A stretch of DNA of 5,477 bases from Bacteroidaceae bacterium. GTDB lineage: Bacteria > Bacteroidota > Bacteroidia > Bacteroidales > Bacteroidaceae. Below the pieces are notes generated by a model. That model had not been told where the DNA came from, did not search any database, and saw nothing but the letters and a program-made list of their open reading frames with translations. A program made the position numbers and the translations under genes. This document shows positions 1 to 5,087 of this stretch, in pieces. Positions within the stretch are counted from its first letter, which is position 1. Every line of letters begins with the position of its first letter. The DNA lies in assembly GCA_017548225.1 (NCBI GenBank), contig JAFYMV010000104.1:1-5477 (forward strand), given 5' to 3'.

Positions 1-102
1 GACAAGGCTGGCTTCATCACTGGTGAGAATATCTGTATAGATGGTGGGATGACCCGTCAGATGATATACCACGGCGACCATGGATGGTCGTTGGAAGGGT
101 AA
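1..102 (+). CDS. SDR family oxidoreductase, C-terminal fragment
   Basis: The open frame enters from the left edge and stops at TAA (100-102), leaving 33 residues. It contains ITGENICIDGG, the usual end of classical short-chain dehydrogenases/reductases, where the last Rossmann strand leads into the (V/I)DGG turn near the C-terminus. The following MTRQMIY stretch and acidic/aromatic tail are a short family-specific extension. Such enzymes are cytoplasmic NAD(P)-dependent oxidoreductases, but the cofactor-binding and catalytic Ser-Tyr-Lys parts lie outside the window, so the substrate cannot be inferred. It converges on the TPR-HTH gene, with 67 bp between the stop codons. The family assignment is good; anything more specific is not supported. 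Confidence 0.82.
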   Translation, partial: DKAGFITGENICIDGGMTRQMIYHGDHGWSLEG

Positions 103-169
103 CCTTTCGTAGTTTATAGGAGAAGCAACTATACACCCTCCAAAGTAAAAACTACACCCCTAGCAGAAC
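103..169. other. Convergent intergenic spacer, possible weak bidirectional stem
   Basis: This 67-bp gap separates two convergent stop codons. A 7-bp inverted repeat, GTAGTTT (109-115) with AAACTAC (149-155), brackets a 33-nt loop. There is no GC-rich stem directly followed by a T tract, so it is a poor intrinsic terminator. Two similar direct copies, ACTATACACCC (129-138 area) and ACTACACCCC (151-160), are also present. No gene is visible here. Confidence 0.3.
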
Positions 170-2101
170 CTACATGGGCCCGACATCATTGGGCGATTCT
201 GGAGTCTGTTGCCCCAATATGTCTTCTAGAAAGTTCTCCAATGAATATTCGGTGGTCATACCTATTTTTTGGCGGAAGCGGTGGCGAAGCATCAAGACAC
301 TTCGTGGAGCAATGGCCAATAGCTCAGAAATCCGCTTGTTGTCTTGCTTTAATACGATGAGCATAGAGAGGAGTTCTTCGCGGCGGGTAATGGATGGTAC
401 TTTCTCACGCAATCGCGGCAAGAAAAGAGGATACAGCAGTTCGAAACATTGACGGAATCTAGATTCCCCATCCGTTTGGAGTATGGACGGTGTTAATGTT
501 TCCAGTTCTTGGCGGTTATCTTTGTCTTTCAAGAATTCCTTGATTTCCTGCGCTCTCATCTCCTTCTCGGCGTTTGACTGATCGAGTTTTTGTATCAATG
601 AGTTAACCTTTTCATCCGCTTGCTTCATTTGGATAGTATGTTGTCTCTTTTGATAGAAGAGGTAAGCGACAATAACAGAAATGGTGATGACAGACAGTGC
701 TATATAGATTAAAAGCCAAAGGCGTTGGTTAGTTTGTCTGAGCTGGATTATCTTTAATTCTTGTCTCTTTTGTTCCGTTTGTAAATCAACGATGGTCTCT
801 ACCAGATTAAAGTTTAGTTTCTTTTCCTTGAATGCTTGTTGCTCCTGTAGCATTAGCCTTACATATTGCTCTACTTTATACTGATTCTTCTTTCTCAAGT
901 AGTGGCTCAATATCGGTTTATAGTCTATAGAAATATAGGCAAGCGCATCGTTTTGAGTGAGCAGTGTATACATGCTATCCAGCATTATCTCGGCCACTCT
1001 CTCCTTGTCAGTTTTCAGGTAGGTTTGTGCTAATTGATGGTAGGCTTTAGCCCGATTTATGTCGGTGCCTAGTCGTGTCACATGCAGTAGCTCTTGAACT
1101 CCTATATGTAACGAGTCGCCACCCTTTTCAGTCAAGAGCGTACCATGCAATAAATCGACATCTACCATACCACTATTGTATGGCAATGCCTGACATAGTT
1201 TACGGGCTTGCTCCGTATATCGTGTGGCAGAGTCGGCTTCTCCCAATTGATGCAACGCTCGTCCCTTGTTTATATAGGTCTGTGCCGAAATCATGGGGTT
1301 TTCTACCTTCATACCTCTCTCCACTCGTACCGCTTCCGATGCGTATGAGTTGGCATATTCGGGTATATCCCAATAAAGAAAGAGGTCTATCAATGCATGC
1401 AGACTATTTAGTGCTCCCAAGTCATCATCTTTAAGTAGGGCCTCTTCTGAACTTTGCTGGTATAGTTCCAATGCCCTATTTAGATGTCCGTTTCGCTTAT
1501 ACAGGGCACCCAGCATGGCTGTCACCCATTGTTTCCCCGAAGTGTTTTTGCATAGTTCAGCCTGTCGCAATGCCTCTTGGCACCAGTTGATTACTTCGTT
1601 TTGATAGTTGGGATTACTGTAAAATACTGCTGCAGCATAGGCATAGTCACGAAAATAGCGTTCAGGAGTAGCGTGATAAAGTGGTAGGGTCAATGCCTTC
1701 ATCATCCTCTGTTCTGCTTCGTTCATCTTTTCTGTACGCGACAGGGCATATCCCATTACTGAATTGTAATCTCTCAAGTACTGGTTTTGTAAGGCTGGCG
1801 AAGCGCTGTATACCTCCTGTAGGGTCGATATGCACGCCTCTGGTTCGCCCTTGCTTTGAAAAGTGTTCATCAGCTGTACTAATGCTTCGGTATACATGGC
1901 TACTTCATGGGCGGTGACACCATCCTCATCCATAGGTTGTACCAGATAACTCTTAAATGCTCCTATGGCTTCTTCATACTTGCCTTCGCGTTGCAATGTC
2001 CTCGCTTCCCTGAAGAGAGTCTCATTGGCAAAACTCGTGTAGCATATCAGTATTAGCACTTGTAGTACTAGTAGTTTCTTACTCCAAAATGACAAATTCA
2101 T
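170..2101 (-). CDS. Membrane-anchored TPR-repeat protein with C-terminal LuxR-like HTH (putative one-component regulator)
   Basis: This 643-residue protein starts at ATG (2099-2101) and ends at TAG (170-172). Residues 1-25 look like a Sec signal peptide (KK at 8-9, hydrophobic 10-20, likely cut after SFA); Cys20 is not in a good lipobox. Residues ~27-420 are helical with TPR-like pairs (REGKYEEAIGAF at 38-49; RNGHLNRALELYQQ at 203-216; a pair near 280-300). A heptad-like segment (437-460) precedes one membrane span (~461-483). A second coiled coil follows (~487-525), then a C-terminal domain whose helices at ~573-614 (NKRISELLAIAPRSV, then RHRFRQKIG) resemble a LuxR/GerE-type HTH. Predicted topology is periplasmic TPR, one span, cytoplasmic DNA-binding domain: a sensor-regulator without a kinase or receiver. 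It diverges from the UpxY-like gene across 430 bp, so that gene or its own promoter are natural targets; this is inference. The ligand is unknown. Confidence 0.9.
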   Translation of the reverse strand: MNLSFWSKKLLVLQVLILICYTSFANETLFREARTLQREGKYEEAIGAFKSYLVQPMDEDGVTAHEVAMYTEALVQLMNTFQSKGEPEACISTLQEVYSASPALQNQYLRDYNSVMGYALSRTEKMNEAEQRMMKALTLPLYHATPERYFRDYAYAAAVFYSNPNYQNEVINWCQEALRQAELCKNTSGKQWVTAMLGALYKRNGHLNRALELYQQSSEEALLKDDDLGALNSLHALIDLFLYWDIPEYANSYASEAVRVERGMKVENPMISAQTYINKGRALHQLGEADSATRYTEQARKLCQALPYNSGMVDVDLLHGTLLTEKGGDSLHIGVQELLHVTRLGTDINRAKAYHQLAQTYLKTDKERVAEIMLDSMYTLLTQNDALAYISIDYKPILSHYLRKKNQYKVEQYVRLMLQEQQAFKEKKLNFNLVETIVDLQTEQKRQELKIIQLRQTNQRLWLLIYIALSVITISVIVAYLFYQKRQHTIQMKQADEKVNSLIQKLDQSNAEKEMRAQEIKEFLKDKDNRQELETLTPSILQTDGESRFRQCFELLYPLFLPRLREKVPSITRREELLSMLIVLKQDNKRISELLAIAPRSVLMLRHRFRQKIGMTTEYSLENFLEDILGQQTPESPNDVGPM

Positions 2102-2307
2102 AGCTGTTTTCTATTGTGTGGTGAATCGTGGTGTGTTGGGCTATTTACACCGTTTATGGCTACCCTCTACCACCAGTATAACCCTTGAAAAAAGTTCTGC
2201 AAAACAGGTGTTATATATAAGTAACTTTTCTGATTCTTTGTAAATTCCCTGTAAATTTTCCGTGTATTGTTATTCTCTATTCACTCTATTTCTTATTGTT
2301 CATATTG

Positions 2308-2340
2308 CAAATATAAGGGTTTTCTGTGTAATTCTCCAAG
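2308..2340 (-). promoter_or_regulatory. Candidate Bacteroidota promoter for the TPR-HTH gene
   Basis: Read on the - strand, positions 2315-2308 give TATATTTG, a full match to the -7 pattern TAnnTTTG. Positions 2340-2337 give CTTG, three of four to the -33 TTTG, with a 21-nt gap. The start site would be near 2302, about 200 nt before the start codon. The -33 match is imperfect and a promoter closer to the gene cannot be excluded. Confidence 0.45.
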
Positions 2341-2346
2341 ACTTCG

Positions 2347-2368
2347 GTATACATTTCTGTATACATTT
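2347..2368. repeat. Two-copy direct repeat GTATACATTT, 12-bp period
   Basis: GTATACATTT occurs at 2347-2356 and again at 2359-2368. Each copy contains the palindrome GTATAC. The copies lie about one helical turn apart, between the two divergent promoter candidates and about 55 bp upstream of the -33 box of the UpxY-like gene. This is where an activator site could lie. The link to a regulator is inference. Confidence 0.45.
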
Positions 2369-2422
2369 ACTGTTTTATGCGGTTGGAGCTCTATATGAAA
2401 CAAAAATGTAGGATTCCATTTT

Positions 2423-2453
2423 TTTGAAGGGTAGATATGGCGAAGTAACTTTG
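2423..2453 (+). promoter_or_regulatory. Candidate Bacteroidota promoter for the UpxY-like gene
   Basis: TTTG at 2423-2426, a 19-nt gap, and TAACTTTG at 2446-2453 match both boxes of the Bacteroides promoter pattern with no mismatch. Transcription would begin near 2458-2461. This also decides the gene start: the open frame extends upstream to a TTG at 2424, which overlaps the -33 box and so would not be on the mRNA. The first in-frame ATG downstream is at 2532. Confidence 0.7.
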
Positions 2454-2458
2454 TATAA

Positions 2459-2491
2459 CGATAGTTGTATCGCAAGCAACATTAGTTGCGA
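2459..2491 (+). promoter_or_regulatory. Structured 5' leader with alternative hairpins ahead of UpxY-like gene
   Basis: The predicted start of the transcript contains hairpin 1, CGATA (2459-2463) with TATCG (2468-2472) and a GTTG loop. Hairpin 2 is GCAAC (2476-2480) with GTTGC (2485-2489) and an ATTA loop. A third pairing, TCGCAA (2470-2475) with TTGCGA (2486-2491), cannot form with hairpin 1. TAGTTG is present twice (2462-2467, 2483-2488), so either copy could pair with the CAAC at 2477-2480. No T tract follows, so this resembles a pausing or regulatory structure more than an intrinsic terminator. UpxY proteins are known to act on the leaders of their own operons; that this leader does so is inference. 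Confidence 0.4.
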
Positions 2492-2531
2492 GAGATTGTT
2501 GTGCAATAGTGGAGATAGATGTGATAGTACG

Positions 2532-3113
2532 ATGATGGAAACCAGTAAAGTCGAGCAGAGTTCGTGTGACAAGTCATCAGTTGTCGAGAAAAGCAATCCT
2601 CAAGCACCATCCAAGTATTGGATTGCTGCGCTCGTAAAGATGAATACTGAAAGGAAAGTCAGCGCCAAGTTAACTCAACTTGGATATCATAACTATGTCC
2701 CCACACAAACAGAGATTCGCCAATGGAGCGATCGAAAGAAGAAGATAGAACGGGTTATTATACCTATGATTATTTTCATCCAGCTTGATAAGGAAGAGGA
2801 GGTTAACCTTCGAAGAAGCTCCATAGTTTACAAATTTATATCCTATCCGGGGAAAAAAGAGGCAGCCGTAATTCCCAACGAGCAGATTGAGAAATTAAAG
2901 TTTATGCTACATAATGCCGATTCGGCCGTAGAGTTCTCTGATACCGCCTACGAGATAGGCGAAGAGGTTGAGATTGTACGAGGTCCATTGAAAGGGCTAT
3001 ATGGCGAGTTGTGCTATACCGAGAAGGGCAACCCTATGCTTGGCATATACATCAAGTTGCTCGGGTATTCCTATGTGAGTGTTGACATCAAAGATGTCAT
3101 GCGTCGTGGATGA
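2532..3113 (+). CDS. UpxY-type transcription antiterminator (NusG/LoaP/RfaH superfamily paralogue)
   Basis: This 193-residue protein (ATG 2532, or the adjacent ATG 2535; stop TGA 3111-3113) has the two-domain plan of specialised NusG paralogues. Residues 1-28 are a polar Ser-rich extension. The NGN domain begins at KYWIAAL (Trp30) and continues through ERKVSAKLTQLGYHNYVPTQTE, QWSDRKK, then IIPMIIFIQL. The C-terminal KOW motif is at ~143-171 (GEEVEIVRGPLKGLYGEL). Such proteins bind RNA polymerase and suppress early termination; Bacteroides UpxY proteins do this for capsule operons. I chose ATG 2532 because the promoter at 2423-2453 excludes the upstream TTG, and the NGN domain still starts after it. 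A GGAG at 2511-2514 is too distant to be a strong ribosome site. Unusually, no upxZ or glycosyltransferase genes follow; the next gene is on the opposite strand, so this appears to be an orphan. Confidence 0.9.
   Translation: MMETSKVEQSSCDKSSVVEKSNPQAPSKYWIAALVKMNTERKVSAKLTQLGYHNYVPTQTEIRQWSDRKKKIERVIIPMIIFIQLDKEEEVNLRRSSIVYKFISYPGKKEAAVIPNEQIEKLKFMLHNADSAVEFSDTAYEIGEEVEIVRGPLKGLYGELCYTEKGNPMLGIYIKLLGYSYVSVDIKDVMRRG
3083..3099 (+). other. Perfect 7-bp stem with AAA loop at the 3' end of the UpxY-like gene
   Basis: TGACATC (3083-3089), AAA, GATGTCA (3093-3099) forms a perfect stem ending 11 nt before the stop codon; it encodes the palindromic-looking VDIKDV. No T tract follows immediately, although 3120-3165 is T-rich. 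It may contribute to mRNA 3'-end stability, or it may be a by-product of codon use. Confidence 0.35.
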
Positions 3114-3281
3114 TGCTTGTTGAAATTTATTTTGTACTTTTCTTGCTTTGTCCTAGCTTTTGCTTGTGAGTAGAAGGTGGCTACAGCGGAAGTGCTTGGC
3201 GTAAAATAGGCATATGAAAATCGAAGAAGCCATACTCTACTGCCTCGCAAGCTAAGCCCAAGGAATGCGCTAATGAAGAAG
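3114..3281. other. Convergent spacer between UpxY-like and GNAT genes
   Basis: This 168-bp gap lies between two convergent stop codons. An interrupted inverted repeat is visible: AGTAGA plus TGGCT (3169-3182) facing AGCCA plus TCTACT (3228-3241), with a 3-nt internal mismatch and a 45-nt loop. No standard GC stem with a T tract was found. A - strand open frame crosses the gap but is judged not to be a gene. Confidence 0.35.
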
Positions 3282-3920
3282 CTAAAGAGTAGAATTTCCA
3301 GGGCGGCGCATCGCATATAGGGTGAGATCTCCCATTTGGCTGTCTATCTGTCCCTCAAGTTGGAATGAGAAGTGCTGATACAATGCTACATTTTTGGCCT
3401 CCAGAGTTTCTAGATAGCAACTCTCGCCCGAAGCGTCGAGATGATTCAAGAGAGCCGTTATCAGAGGTTTTCCATAGTGCTGTCCTTGTTTGTCGAGGCG
3501 CGTAGCAAAGGCCATCAGATAGCCATCGTCGTCGGCTCTGTAGCGTTTGCCTGCTTGCTCTATCTCGATATTGAATCGCGTCAACCGGATGATTCTTCTG
3601 AGGCCGAACTTGAGAAACATTTTCATTCCACCCGCTTTCACATAATCGAGTAGGCTGGGGTCCTTGCTATGGGGAGGGATATAGGCCAGTACGGAATTGG
3701 CCTCCTTGCTATCGGCTATGCAGATGGCATTATCGGGGAGAAGAGCAAGTGAAACCTCCCAAAACAGACGCATCAGGTCGTGGTCGTATGTGCCGTAGCA
3801 AACATGCTCAAACATGCTGTACCCCCTGAAACCATCGGCAAGCGTGGCGGCAAAACGCTGAAGGTCATCGGGCTGCATGAGGTAGCAATCCTTTAAAGCA
3901 GATGTAGAATGGATGTTCAT
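3282..3920 (-). CDS. GNAT family N-acetyltransferase
   Basis: This 212-residue protein starts at ATG (3918-3920) and stops at TAG (3282-3284). The N-terminal pattern YLMQPDDLQRFAATLADGF (13-31) fits GNAT strand 1 and helix 1. Motif A is at ~136-152: a hydrophobic strand MAFATRLD, then the acetyl-CoA pyrophosphate loop QGQHYG (145-150). The usual loop is QxxGxG, so His148 replaces the middle glycine. Motif B follows as CYLETLEAKNVALYQHFSFQ (168-187), with Asn177 and Tyr181 at typical positions; Ser replaces the common Gly in the final GF. It is likely a cytoplasmic acetyl-CoA-dependent acetyltransferase with unknown acceptor. A near-perfect promoter lies only about 10 nt upstream of this ATG. 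An alternative ATG at 3878 (Met15) has AAAGGA 10 nt upstream but would cut strand 1, so I keep the longer form. The gene appears monocistronic. Confidence 0.86.
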   Translation of the reverse strand: MNIHSTSALKDCYLMQPDDLQRFAATLADGFRGYSMFEHVCYGTYDHDLMRLFWEVSLALLPDNAICIADSKEANSVLAYIPPHSKDPSLLDYVKAGGMKMFLKFGLRRIIRLTRFNIEIEQAGKRYRADDDGYLMAFATRLDKQGQHYGKPLITALLNHLDASGESCYLETLEAKNVALYQHFSFQLEGQIDSQMGDLTLYAMRRPGNSTL

Positions 3921-3936
3921 TGATGTATTCTTTCTG

Positions 3937-3967
3937 CAAAAGTAGTAAACTTCGGCTTGCGAACAAA
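3937..3967 (-). promoter_or_regulatory. Candidate Bacteroidota promoter for the GNAT gene
   Basis: Read on the - strand, TTTG (3967-3964), a 19-nt gap and TACTTTTG (3944-3937) match both consensus boxes exactly. The start of transcription would be near 3930, leaving a leader of only about 10 nt before the ATG at 3920. The leader carries no clear Shine-Dalgarno site. Confidence 0.7.
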
Positions 3968-3998
3968 GATTCGAGAGGGTAGAAGCAACTTTTACATC

Positions 3999-4018
3999 AT
4001 ATTTCTATGCTGAAATAT
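3999..4018. promoter_or_regulatory. Dyad at the -33 region of the nuclease gene (possible operator)
   Basis: ATATTTC (3999-4005) and GAAATAT (4012-4018) form a perfect 7-bp inverted repeat around a 6-bp centre. It abuts the expected -33 position of the promoter for the gene starting at 4094, and lies 32 bp beyond the GNAT -33 box. AT-rich dyads of this size can arise by chance. Confidence 0.35.
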
Positions 4019-4040
4019 TCCGCCGAAAGAAAGAAATGAG

Positions 4041-4048
4041 TAGATTTG
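4041..4048 (+). promoter_or_regulatory. Candidate -7 box for the putative nuclease gene
   Basis: TAGATTTG matches TAnnTTTG fully, 45 nt upstream of the ATG at 4094. The expected -33 region (about 4017-4022) reads ATTCCG, a poor match to TTTG, so the promoter may be weak or activator-dependent. Transcription would start near 4054. Confidence 0.5.
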
Positions 4049-4051
4049 TAC

Positions 4052-4062
4052 TGTAAATTACA
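4052..4062. promoter_or_regulatory. Palindrome TGTAAATTACA over the predicted transcription start
   Basis: This 11-bp perfect palindrome with a central A sits just downstream of the -7 box, at the expected +1 of the nuclease gene. A repressor bound there would block initiation. No candidate protein is known from the window; the role is inference. Confidence 0.35.
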
Positions 4063-4093
4063 CCAAATAATGTAGATGATATAATAGGGAGAT

Positions 4094-5065
4094 ATGAGCA
4101 GATATAAAAAAAGTCAGTATATACGCCAAGAAGATTTGGTAAATAATTCAGACATCTTCAATGGAGACAAGGGTAATGGGTGTTTTATGGGTAAGCCAAG
4201 GCATTTTGTCCTTAAAGATGGAATGAATAACCTATATGAGCCTATCCGTAATGATGTCCTCAGGTATTTTAAAGATAATGACATTTCGTGGTGGGGAGGA
4301 GACAAGCCTTCTGGCCACACCCTGTCTTCACAAATCGCTTGCCTAAATCATCTCTTTGCCATAATGAATGATCACGATGCAGTGCTTACTATGCTGAATG
4401 GCGTTAGAAATGAGTTTGAGAAAGTTCTTCCTGTTGGTTGCGATGCTAATCCAAAATATATTGGTTTTGAAGTGGTATCTAAAAAAGACCACCTAAACGA
4501 GAATACATCTACACGAGGTTCAAACTGCACCTCTGTGGATGCCTTTGTATATGCAAGGCATAAAGGCGATGGTAAGTTATGGCTTATTCCCATAGAATGG
4601 AAGTATACCGAGCATTATGCTAATTTGGATAAATCAAATGAGGATAGACATGGTGAAGAAAAAGGTAGCAACGGAAAGGGACAAGAGCGAGTGAGAAGAT
4701 ACTCAGCTCTTACTGATGCATCTTTACAGCTCAAGAGCCTCGACTCGTATTATGGGTCGATTTATTATCAAGAGCCTTTTTACCAACTTATGCGACAAAC
4801 TCTTTGGGCTGAGAATATAGTAAAGCATAAGCATGTAGAAACTCTTAAGGCAGATGACTACATGCATATCCATGTCATCCCTTCGGACAACAAAGACCTT
4901 CTTGCCAAAAAGTATTCTGTGTCTGGCATGGGTATGGAAGAGACTTGGAGAAGTATGCTAAGCGATCAAAGTAAGTACATTATAGTTGATCCACAAGAAT
5001 TATTAGAACCGATAAAAGACAAATATCCCGAACTGGTATCGTATCTTAAAAAAAGATATTGGTAA
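4094..5065 (+). CDS. Putative PD-(D/E)XK restriction-like endonuclease (resembles PGN_0703 family)
   Basis: This 323-residue protein starts at ATG 4094 and stops at TAA (5063-5065). AGGGAG at 4086-4091 is purine-rich but only 2 nt from the ATG. The core fits a PD-(D/E)XK nuclease: Asp149 in SVDAFVYARH, then a hydrophobic strand ending in IEWKYTE, giving Glu168-x-Lys170; Glu126 (FEVVSK) could be an extra acidic ligand. Upstream is WWGG...SGHTLSSQIACLNHLF (66-88) and downstream PFYQLMRQTLWAEN (228-241), both of which I associate with bacterial proteins named PGN_0703-family putative restriction endonucleases. That recall is from memory and untested. Such proteins would cut DNA, perhaps foreign DNA, in the cytoplasm. 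No methyltransferase, specificity or helicase gene adjoins it in the window. It is notably AT-rich (20 of 60 GC at 4981-5040), which suggests transfer. The nuclease fold is likely; restriction activity is inference. Confidence 0.72.
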   Translation: MSRYKKSQYIRQEDLVNNSDIFNGDKGNGCFMGKPRHFVLKDGMNNLYEPIRNDVLRYFKDNDISWWGGDKPSGHTLSSQIACLNHLFAIMNDHDAVLTMLNGVRNEFEKVLPVGCDANPKYIGFEVVSKKDHLNENTSTRGSNCTSVDAFVYARHKGDGKLWLIPIEWKYTEHYANLDKSNEDRHGEEKGSNGKGQERVRRYSALTDASLQLKSLDSYYGSIYYQEPFYQLMRQTLWAENIVKHKHVETLKADDYMHIHVIPSDNKDLLAKKYSVSGMGMEETWRSMLSDQSKYIIVDPQELLEPIKDKYPELVSYLKKRYW

Positions 5066-5087
5066 CTGCTTTCAAAAAACAACAATT

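Larger units (their letters stand above)
2102..2531. promoter_or_regulatory. Divergent regulatory region between TPR-HTH gene and UpxY-like gene
   Basis: This 430-bp AT-rich stretch has no convincing gene. It holds a promoter candidate on each strand, a tandem direct repeat at 2347-2368, a looser 11-bp-period repeat of GTAAATT (2240-2246 and 2251-2257), a 10-bp palindrome TTATATATAA (2211-2220), and a hairpin-rich leader in front of the antiterminator gene. If the - strand promoter call is right, the TPR-HTH mRNA has a leader of about 200 nt. I found no small ORF with a reasonable start in that leader. Confidence 0.6.

Noticed and set aside
109..155. Intrinsic bidirectional terminator between the SDR and TPR-HTH genes
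   Set aside because: The 7-bp AT-rich arms enclose a 33-nt loop and no T tract follows in either direction.
2303..2508. Invertible promoter like those of Bacteroides capsule loci (TATTGCA 2303-2309 facing TGCAATA 2502-2508)
   Set aside because: The arms are only 7 bp and diverge at once on both sides, far shorter than known invertible-promoter repeats. A chance match of this size is expected in this span.
2424..2531. TTG start at 2424 giving a 229-residue antiterminator
   Set aside because: The TTG overlaps the -33 box of a perfect promoter match, so it would not be transcribed. The added 36 residues have no similarity to the family.
2293..2596. Two - strand open frames across the intergenic region and leader
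   Set aside because: They overlap the promoter, the repeats and the start of the UpxY-like gene. Their residues reflect AT-rich repeats (NVYRNVYR comes from the 12-bp repeat), with no domain pattern.
3071..3316. - strand open frame of 81 codons with a hydrophobic segment overlapping the GNAT 3' end
   Set aside because: It overlaps the GNAT end in another frame and the antiterminator gene antisense. It has no promoter or ribosome site of its own, and its second half is low-complexity basic sequence.
98..5073. Similar sequence GGTAAC then CTTTC at the SDR stop (98-108) and nuclease stop (5061-5073) as element ends
   Set aside because: The match is short, needs a 2-nt gap, and no further identity flanks it. 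It is not convincing as a target-site or attachment repeat.
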